Part shown: positions 7,748-11,857 of the stretch, piece after piece | Position numbering within the stretch: the first letter of the stretch is position 1 | Layout: every line of letters starts with the position of its first letter | NCBI GenBank assembly: GCA_025355835.1 | Contig: JANXYW010000401.1 | Span: 1 to 11,857 of the forward strand | Length of the DNA: 11,857 bases | Reading direction: 5' to 3' | Origin: Chloroflexota bacterium | GTDB lineage: Bacteria > Chloroflexota > Dehalococcoidia > DSTF01 > JACRBR01 | The notes under the pieces: generated by a model | Told to the model about the DNA's origin: nothing | Seen by the model: only the letters and a program-made list of their open reading frames with translations | The model's database searches: none | Position numbers and translations under genes: made by a program

Positions 7748-7800
7748 GGACGAACCTTCAGGTCCGTCCCCAACGTTCGGACGGAGCTAAAGCTGCGTCC
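7748..7800. repeat. Head-to-head hairpin repeat pair D
   Basis: The forward copy is at 7748-7769 (inner stem ACCT/AGGT, loop TC) and the reverse copy at 7779-7800 (inner stem AGCT/AGCT), separated by a 9-nt spacer, the same length as in pair C. The reverse copy is identical over 22 nt to copy E at 9617-9638. Confidence 0.77.
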
Positions 7801-7868
7801 TACGAACGGCATTTCGAATTGCGCACGCCGATTCGACGACCGGCGATTCGCTTACCCGCCCCCAACAA

Positions 7869-7895
7869 CCTCTGTGCCTCGGTGCCTCTGTGGTG
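7869..7895. repeat. CCTCTGTGC-type short tandem repeat
   Basis: Three imperfect units of 8-10 nt (CCTCTGTGC, CTCGGTGC, CTCTGTGGTG) lie just upstream of the heptamer array. Non-coding, function unknown. Confidence 0.5.
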
Positions 7896-7904
7896 CACCG
7901 TCCC

Positions 7905-7942
7905 CGACGACCGACGACCGACGACCGACGACCGACGACCGA
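7905..7942 (-). repeat. Five-copy CGACGAC heptamer array at the MBL gene 3' end
   Basis: Five exact copies of CGACGAC run from 7905 to 7939 with a partial sixth. On the coding strand of the MBL gene it reads GTCGTCG and starts 3 nt after the stop. The same motif, in the same sense, follows the HAD gene at 6532. Confidence 0.8.
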
Positions 7943-7945
7943 TCG

Positions 7946-8686
7946 CTACAACGTGATCGTCTTGAGGTCGTCGGCGATCATGATGCCGGCGTCGTGGATG
8001 GCTTGCGGCGCTTCGCCGGCGCCGATGTGCGTGAGGATGATCTTCGTCTTGGGGTCGATCGCCGCGCGCAGTTTCAGCACATCGTTCGGCGTCATGTGGA
8101 TCATCCCGCACGTCTCCGTCCAGCACGAGCACTCCGACACGAGCACGTCGGCGCCTTCGCACAAACGCAGCAGCGGCTCGCAGTACGACGTGTCGCCCGT
8201 ATACGCGATCGTGTGGCCGTCGATCGTCACGCGGTACGAGAACGAATCGAGATCCGGCACGTGCTGCACACGGTACGGCGTGTAGGTAATGTCGCCAACC
8301 TGCGCCTCGCGCTCGTTTCTCGCCTCGACAAACGTCAGATGATAGCCGCGATCGCGCTTGCGGAAGACGTTGGCGAATGCCAGATTCGTCGACGCCTCGA
8401 CGCGCTGCTTGATGCCGGGCGGGCCAACGATCGTCAGGTCTTTCTCGCGAGGTTCCTTCTCGGCGAACTCCAGCAGCGCGAACGGCAGGCCGAAGTAGTG
8501 ATCGCCGTGGAAGTGGCTGATGAAGATCACCTCGATGTCGCGCGGATCGATCTTCAGCTTGTGGAGATGCGGCATCAGCGTCGGCGGCGCGTCGAACAGG
8601 TACTTGCCGTTCGCGACGAACGAACTCCAGTAGCGCGTCGGCGCGAAGGCGTTGCCCGTACCGAGGAACGTGAGATCCAGCGTCAT
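7946..8686 (-). CDS. MBL-fold metal-dependent hydrolase (RNase Z-like)
   Basis: This 246-residue metallo-beta-lactamase-fold hydrolase has the dinuclear metal site in full: SHFHGDH (His58, His60, Asp62, His63), His142 in QHVPD, bridging Asp165 in YTGDTSY and His220 in ILTHIG. Overall layout is closest to RNase Z/ElaC-like and related phosphodiesterase branches. It has no signal peptide and is likely cytoplasmic. It could process tRNA 3' ends or hydrolyse a small phosphodiester or ester; sequence alone does not choose. It lies 55 bp downstream of the CADD-family gene on the same strand and is probably co-transcribed with it. The ribosome site is weak (GGAGA about 15 nt upstream). A heptamer microsatellite follows the stop. 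Confidence 0.9.
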   Translation of the reverse strand: MTLDLTFLGTGNAFAPTRYWSSFVANGKYLFDAPPTLMPHLHKLKIDPRDIEVIFISHFHGDHYFGLPFALLEFAEKEPREKDLTIVGPPGIKQRVEASTNLAFANVFRKRDRGYHLTFVEARNEREAQVGDITYTPYRVQHVPDLDSFSYRVTIDGHTIAYTGDTSYCEPLLRLCEGADVLVSECSCWTETCGMIHMTPNDVLKLRAAIDPKTKIILTHIGAGEAPQAIHDAGIMIADDLKTITL

Positions 8687-8741
8687 GCCCGCTCGTCTCC
8701 GTGCGCGGTCAGCGGTCGATGCGGTTCGTCAGGACAGCCCC

Positions 8742-9422
8742 TCATGCCGCGACGTACTCGCGGTGGCAGCCGTCGAGGAACGACCAGAGCGCGTCGGCGC
8801 ACTCGCGCGCCGTCGCCAGCACGGCCGTGCGCGACGCTTCGTCGTTGACGTGACGGCGCACCATGCCTGCGCCGACCGCCGAGTGGATTTCGTCGGCGCC
8901 GATGTGCACTTCGAAGAACTGCAGCGCCCGCTCGGTATCGATGCCGTAGAACTGCTTGAGGCCGGCGATCTTCGTCTTCGCCACTTCCGGCACCTGTGAC
9001 TCGTACACGTAAAGCGCCGCGCACGCCTCGGCGAACGAGCGGCGCATGGTCGCATCGCGGAACGTTGCGACGAGCTGATCCGTCTCGGGCAGCGGCTGTG
9101 CGGCCTCGATGCCGTCGCGCGTGGCGCCGACGCCCTCGGCGAAACGTAGCCACAGCTCCGGGTGATTCTCGTCGCCGCGCTCCTCTTCGATGAGGTTCTC
9201 CAGCAGCTCCTGGCGCTCGCCCTGGCCGGGGCAGATGGCGTGGGCAGCGCTGACGTACTGCGGGAACGCCAGCACGTGCGGGTAGTACTGCGACGCGTAG
9301 CCGCGCAGGTGGTCGAGCGTCAGTTCGCCGTTCTGCCACGCCTGATAGAACGGGTGCTTGAGCAAGCTGCGCTCTTCCGTGATGAGCCGGATCTCGTCGA
9401 TGATGTCTGCGGTGGCGACCAT
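8742..9422 (-). CDS. CADD-family (PqqC/TenA-like) diiron oxygenase, possible p-aminobenzoate synthase
   Basis: This 226-residue all-helical protein has the haem-oxygenase/TenA/PqqC fold and reads as a CADD-family member. Chlamydial CADD makes p-aminobenzoate for folate by a self-sacrificing dimetal reaction that consumes its own side chains. The metal ligands I recall for CADD (E81, H88, E142, H174, D178, H181) all align here with a constant offset of one: Glu80, His87, Glu141, His173, Asp177 and His180. The proposed sacrificial or support residues also align: Tyr26 (HPFY), Tyr42, Tyr140 and Lys151. N-terminal HPFYQAW and QYYPHVLAFP, and the EEERGDENHPELW block, fit the family. The start is supported by AGGAG 7 nt upstream of ATG 9422. 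The MBL hydrolase follows at 55 bp. No other folate gene is in view, so the pathway is inferred. Confidence 0.88.
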   Translation of the reverse strand: MVATADIIDEIRLITEERSLLKHPFYQAWQNGELTLDHLRGYASQYYPHVLAFPQYVSAAHAICPGQGERQELLENLIEEERGDENHPELWLRFAEGVGATRDGIEAAQPLPETDQLVATFRDATMRRSFAEACAALYVYESQVPEVAKTKIAGLKQFYGIDTERALQFFEVHIGADEIHSAVGAGMVRRHVNDEASRTAVLATARECADALWSFLDGCHREYVAA

Positions 9423-9496
9423 GGGTGCGCTCCTAACTTGGCTGTCGCCTACGGCGACCCTGTGGGCCGGCGGCGCGACCGGGGTGGATTCGGAGA

Positions 9497-9502
9497 TTTA
9501 TA
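9497..9502 (-). promoter_or_regulatory. Possible -10 element of the CADD-MBL operon
   Basis: On the minus strand TATAAA (part of TATAAAT) stands out in GC-rich sequence about 75 bp upstream of the CADD start. No convincing -35 hexamer is found at 16-18 bp. Confidence 0.3.
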
Positions 9503-9616
9503 GCATGATGGGGGGTTGGTCGCTGGTGGGGCGAAGTTAGGGGTTGGCAGTTGGGGGCATCGTGGGCGGGCCACGTGCGCAATCGGCGCCGACACCTCCG
9601 TGCCAACCCAGCAGAC

Positions 9617-9638
9617 GGACGGAGCTAAAGCTGCGTCC
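9617..9638 (-). repeat. Intergenic hairpin repeat, copy E (reverse, unpaired)
   Basis: This copy is identical over 22 nt to the reverse copy of pair D: outer stem GGACG/CGTCC, G-G mismatch, inner stem AGCT/AGCT. No forward partner is found beside it, so it is a solo copy. Confidence 0.75.
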
Positions 9639-9707
9639 CTACGGACTCGCTCCGATCATCGATCGTGGCCTCCCGCTTGCCGCGTCGCATTCGATCGCCG
9701 ACACAAA

Positions 9708-9739
9708 GAAGGAGGCTCGCCGATTGGCGAGCCTCCTTC
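9708..9739 (-). terminator. Terminator of the secreted-protein gene
   Basis: This is a perfect 14-bp stem (9708-9721 with 9726-9739, arms GAAGGAGGCTCGCC and complement) with a 4-nt loop, 21 bp after the stop of the secreted-protein gene. On the minus strand a TTT-rich stretch follows the stem, as in intrinsic terminators. Confidence 0.85.
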
Positions 9740-9760
9740 GTTACGCATGCGTGCGCCTGC

Positions 9761-10627
9761 TTAGCAGGGCGTGCTGGACGGGACCGGTGTGTTCGTGCTT
9801 GTATTCGTGCTCGTCGCGGCGGGCGTCGTTGTACCCGTGGCCGTGACCGTTGGCGTCGCGGTGGCGGTCACGGTTGCCGTTGCGGTGCCGGTGGTCGTCG
9901 CGGTCGCCGTGTTGGTGGCGATCGCCGTGGTCGTTGCGGTGCAGACGCCGACGGAGTTGCTCGGTGCAGACTGCGGCGCGACCGGTGCGCCGCTCGCGCT
10001 GCCGGCGAGGCCGTCGACCCAGATGTCGACGCTGTTCGCTGTGCCGTCAGCCGGCACTTTGATCGTGACGCTGAAGTTCTGCGTCGCGTTCTGCGCGGCG
10101 TCGGCCAGCGAGTCGGTGCCTGTGATCAGGACGGCGTTGCTGGAGTCGCGCACGACGACGCAGACGCCCGGCGCGACCAGCGTCGTGCTGGCGTTGTTCT
10201 TGATCTTGCCCTTCACCACCAGCGATGTGCCGGTGCGCTGCACCGAAATGTTGCTGATGCTGATGTCGCTCGCGGCGACCGTGCCCACCTTGAAGTTCGA
10301 GTCGAAGGTGATGCGCGCGAGGCCTACCGACGTCTGCGCCGCCGCCAGCGTGCTGGTAGCGGAGAAGAAGTCCGACTTGCCGTCCTGCACCGAGCGCAGG
10401 CAGCCCGGAACCGTCGTCGTCTCGACGACGTTGTTGCCGCTGTCGAGGAAGGCGATGAGGAAGTTGTGCTGGAGGATGTTCACGCCCGACGTGTTGTCGA
10501 GTTGGCCGGCGAACGTCTTGTGCGTGCCGTCGGTATTGACTAGCGAGATGTGCGTGATGGTGCAGGTGCCGGCGAAGGCGGCCAGCCCGGCGATGCCGAA
10601 GACGGCCGCGGCGATCAGTTTCTTCAT
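9761..10627 (-). CDS. Secreted protein with two FxLYD-like domains and a Thr-rich tail
   Basis: This 288-residue exported protein begins with a Sec signal peptide MKKLIAAAVFGIAGLAAFA (cleavage expected after Ala19, motif AFA). The mature part has two similar beta-sandwich units, roughly 25-110 and 140-225. Each has a strand with a (G)x(I/L)xN(N/T) pattern (AGQLDNTSG and KGKIKNNAS), a F/V-rich strand with DSxNxV (LDSGNNVVE, RDSSNAVLI) and a late F-strand, as in FxLYD/DUF3426 domains. Residues 229-288 are a low-complexity tail of Thr, Ala, Ser and Pro typical of Chloroflexota cell-surface proteins and perhaps O-glycosylated. It ends in Cys. There is no LPxTG or membrane anchor. The ATG at 10627 lacks a well-spaced ribosome site: AAGGAG lies 17 nt upstream, so the TTG at 10633 is an alternative start. 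Function unknown. Confidence 0.85.
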   Translation of the reverse strand: MKKLIAAAVFGIAGLAAFAGTCTITHISLVNTDGTHKTFAGQLDNTSGVNILQHNFLIAFLDSGNNVVETTTVPGCLRSVQDGKSDFFSATSTLAAAQTSVGLARITFDSNFKVGTVAASDISISNISVQRTGTSLVVKGKIKNNASTTLVAPGVCVVVRDSSNAVLITGTDSLADAAQNATQNFSVTIKVPADGTANSVDIWVDGLAGSASGAPVAPQSAPSNSVGVCTATTTAIATNTATATTTGTATATVTATATPTVTATGTTTPAATSTNTSTNTPVPSSTPC

Positions 10628-10660
10628 ACTCAAAACGTGCTGTTCTCCTTGTGTGCGTGC

Positions 10661-10750
10661 CGGGACGCGCTTCCTGGCGTCCCGCTGATTCACTTCATGG
10701 GCGGGGTGGTTCGGGAGTAGAACTCCCGGCGCGGCCCGCGGGTTAACCCG
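10661..10750 (-). promoter_or_regulatory. Hairpin-rich 5' leader of the secreted-protein gene
   Basis: Three stems lie close together upstream of the ribosome site (AAGGAG, 10650-10645). They are the palindrome CGGGTTAACCCG at 10739-10750, a 7-bp stem CGGGAGT/ACTCCCG with a 3-nt loop at 10712-10728, and an 8-bp stem CGGGACGC/GCGTCCCG at 10661-10684. Such clustering suggests a structured leader. I could not match it to a riboswitch class; the c-di-GMP-I core motifs are missing. Confidence 0.4.
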
Positions 10751-10814
10751 TAGATGTTTCCGTTCCGTAACAGCGTGCGCGGCCGACGGGTGTGGCGGGG
10801 CGCGCGATCATCCG

Positions 10815-10938
10815 GCGGCTTGTGCGTTGGCGTTCCTCCTGTGGTGTGTGGGAGTGCGGGTCGCTTCGACTAGAACCATATCGGACGCGATCATCGCGCC
10901 GCAACCGCACCGACGCACGAATGCGCGTATTTCCGGCG
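10815..10938 (-). repeat. ~125-bp imperfect direct repeat, copy 1
   Basis: This 124-bp element aligns with copy 2 at 11110-11234 in the same orientation. The first 75 nt (minus strand) differ at about 13 positions by eye with no gap; the middle is more divergent with one 1-nt gap, and the end (AACGCCAAC...CAAGCCGC) is conserved again. Non-coding by substitution pattern. Confidence 0.7.
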
Positions 10939-11109
10939 CGGCGCGGGACGTGATACGCACCGGCGAATGCCCTCATGGAGCCCCGAGGATGGGACGTTCG
11001 GTACATGTGTAGTCCGTTATGTTCTGCGTTTTGAATCTGGCGATGTACTTGTTTGGTAATTTTTACTTTTCTGGGCACTCGCGTCTCTCGCCCGTACACG
11101 TGCGCTCGA

Positions 11110-11234
11110 GCGGCTTGCGTGTTGGCGTTTGTCCCGTCGTGAATGGAAGTCGCGAGTCGCTTCGTTGAGGACGATAGCGGACGCGATCAGCGCGCCGCAA
11201 CCGCGCAGGCGCGCGAATGCGCGCATTTCTGGCG
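11110..11234 (-). repeat. ~125-bp imperfect direct repeat, copy 2
   Basis: This is the partner of the element at 10815-10938. It lies directly after the Ig-gene terminator. Its core GGTTGCGGCGCG and TGATCGCGTCCG blocks are unchanged between the copies. Confidence 0.7.
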
Positions 11235-11257
11235 AAAGCGGAGCTTCGCCGCACAAC

Positions 11258-11291
11258 AAGAGGGGGCTCGCCATACGGCGAGCCCCCTCTT
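11258..11291 (-). terminator. Terminator of the Ig-repeat surface-protein gene
   Basis: This is a perfect 15-bp stem (11258-11272 with 11277-11291, arms AAGAGGGGGCTCGCC and complement) with a 4-nt loop, 25 bp after the stop codon. A-rich and T-rich ends flank the stem on each strand. The inner arm GGCTCGCC is the same as in the terminator at 9708-9739. Confidence 0.85.
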
Positions 11292-11316
11292 TTCGAATAC
11301 GTGAACCAGAGGCGAA

Positions 11317-11857
11317 TTAGCTGATCGTTATGGTCCCGGTCGCCGGAGCCGCGGTGAGCCCCGAACTCGTTGCGCTGAATGTGTACGTGCCGGCAAGGCT
11401 AATCGCGCAGCCCGCGAACGTGGCAACTCCAGACGTTGCTGCCAACGGGTTGGTCGTGCAACTGAGCACGCCCGTACCGGTGATGATCGTTCTGGTCAGC
11501 GTGATCGACGCGGAGCTTCCGGTCACCGTGTTACCAGACGCGTCTTCGACGGTTACCACAGGCTGAGCCGTGAAAGGCGTCGAGTTCGCCATCGGCGTCG
11601 TCGGTGACGTCGTGATGATCAGCTTCGCCGCCGCGCCCGGCGTGATAGCGAACGCAGTGCTTGGTGTCGGACCGAGTGCAGGCGTGTTCAGGGACGCGGT
11701 GATGGTGTCGGCACCAGCGACCTTGTCGACGTTGCAGCCGGCGAACGCCGCGTAGCCGTTGGCTGCCACGACTGCCGTGGCTGTGCAGGCGAGTGTCCCG
11801 CTGTTCGGGTTCGTACCCATAGCCAGCGTGACGGTTCCAGCGCTGCCGGCGCCGGTC
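11317..11857 (-). CDS. Surface/secreted protein with bacterial Ig-like repeats, C-terminal part (5' end outside window)
   Basis: The open frame enters from the right edge of the window and ends at a TAA at 11317; about 180 codons are visible. The ATG at 11820 is internal, because the reading frame continues upstream with the same repeat style (GTVTLAMGTNPNSGTL). The sequence is made of immunoglobulin-like beta-sandwich repeats of about 90-100 residues, rich in Ala, Thr, Ser and Gly, similar to the invasin/big-domain repeats of adhesins. Each visible repeat has a C-x16-C pair ending in the motif FAGC (TLAC...AFAGC and VLSC...TFAGC), which likely forms a disulfide, as expected outside the cell. 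One linker contains AAAKLIITTSPTTPMA followed by FTAQPVVTVEDASGNTV. It ends in a strand without a C-terminal anchor. Role in adhesion or the cell envelope is inferred. Confidence 0.85.
   Translation of the reverse strand, partial: TGAGSAGTVTLAMGTNPNSGTLACTATAVVAANGYAAFAGCNVDKVAGADTITASLNTPALGPTPSTAFAITPGAAAKLIITTSPTTPMANSTPFTAQPVVTVEDASGNTVTGSSASITLTRTIITGTGVLSCTTNPLAATSGVATFAGCAISLAGTYTFSATSSGLTAAPATGTITIS

Larger units (their letters stand above)
7301..7945. other. Repeat-rich gap between convergent genes
   Basis: There is no supportable gene in 645 bp. The gap holds a purine-rich simple repeat (7304-7353), two head-to-head hairpin pairs (7391-7444 and 7748-7800), a CCTCTGTG-type repeat (7869-7895) and the CGACGAC heptamer array (7905-7942). 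The segment 7457-7745 shows no feature I can name. No T-tailed terminator was found for either converging gene, so the repeats may serve that role (inference). Confidence 0.7.
9423..9760. other. Gap between the CADD gene and the secreted-protein gene
   Basis: No gene is seen in 338 bp. It holds a possible promoter for the CADD operon, a G-rich low-complexity stretch (about 9508-9560, TTGG/GGTTGG units), hairpin repeat copy E and the terminator of the upstream secreted-protein gene. Confidence 0.65.
10628..11316. other. Long leader/intergenic region of the secreted-protein gene
   Basis: There is no credible gene in 689 bp. In the direction of transcription (minus) it contains the terminator of the Ig-repeat gene, a ~125-bp element at 11110-11234, an AT-rich island at about 11000-11075 (AAAAGTAAAAATTACC region), a second copy of the element at 10815-10938, and three hairpins leading to the ribosome site. 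A promoter probably lies in or after the AT-rich island, but no clean hexamer pair was found. Confidence 0.65.

Noticed and set aside
7905..7942. Possible CRISPR-like array
   Set aside because: The heptamers are contiguous with no spacers, and there are no cas genes.
7715..8848. A 377-codon plus-strand open frame over the repeats and the MBL gene
   Set aside because: It is antisense to an MBL hydrolase with all metal ligands and starts inside hairpin repeats.
9771..10688. A long Val/Ala-rich plus-strand open frame that looks like a membrane protein
   Set aside because: It is the complement of the Thr/Ala tail and domains of the secreted protein, which has a signal peptide, domain structure and terminator on the minus strand.
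10628..10800. A c-di-GMP riboswitch upstream of the secreted-protein gene
   Set aside because: The conserved core of the GEMM-I class is not present; only generic hairpins are seen.
11017..11274. A small 85-codon minus-strand protein covering repeat copy 2
   Set aside because: The related copy 1 is broken by a stop and a 1-nt gap, substitutions are not third-position biased, and the frame starts inside a terminator stem.

Overview
The window is a high-GC bacterial segment with eleven genes I can support. No rRNA, tRNA, CRISPR array or transposase was seen. The gene styles point to a Chloroflexota-like bacterium, probably from an uncultured lineage. They include a Ser/Thr kinase of the glycine-loop type common in multidomain kinase/ATPase regulators of that phylum, secreted proteins with Thr/Ala/Ser-rich tails, bacterial Ig-like repeats, and intergenic spaces full of short repeats. 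This assignment is inference from style, not a database result.

Layout. Positions 1-926 (-) hold the N-terminal part of a Ser/Thr kinase cut by the window edge. Positions 927-1672 are a non-coding gap with a kinase promoter and a tandem pair of REP-like palindromes. Positions 1673-3337 (+) encode a DUF35 Zn-ribbon/OB-fold protein followed by an SCP-x-type thiolase, a known partner pair. Positions 3578-4336 (+) encode an alpha/beta hydrolase. Positions 4407-4946 (-) encode a 2H phosphoesterase (2'-5' RNA ligase family). It is divergent from radC (5003-5728, +), and the two share a 56-bp promoter region carrying a LexA-box-like palindrome. A Cof-type HAD hydrolase (5725-6531, +) overlaps the radC stop. 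Positions 6809-7300 (+) encode a small membrane-anchored protein whose ectodomain resembles the eukaryotic p24/GOLD domain.

The rest runs on the minus strand. A CADD-family (PqqC/TenA fold) diiron oxygenase-like protein (9422-8742) is followed by an MBL-fold hydrolase (8686-7946), probably as one operon. A secreted protein with two FxLYD-like domains and a mucin-like tail (10627-9761) and the C-terminal part of an Ig-repeat surface protein (11857-11317) each end at a strong hairpin terminator.

The most unusual content is between genes. There is a family of seven 22-23-nt hairpins in head-to-head pairs with compensatory stem changes. Heptamer GTCGTCG microsatellites lie directly after the stop codons of two genes in the same sense, and other simple repeats follow two more stops. 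A ~125-bp imperfect direct repeat and a hairpin-rich leader lie upstream of the secreted protein. I see no clear new defence or biosynthetic system. The best leads are the CADD-like enzyme with its full set of catalytic residues, the GOLD-like bacterial protein, the LexA-like bidirectional promoter and the intergenic repeat architecture.
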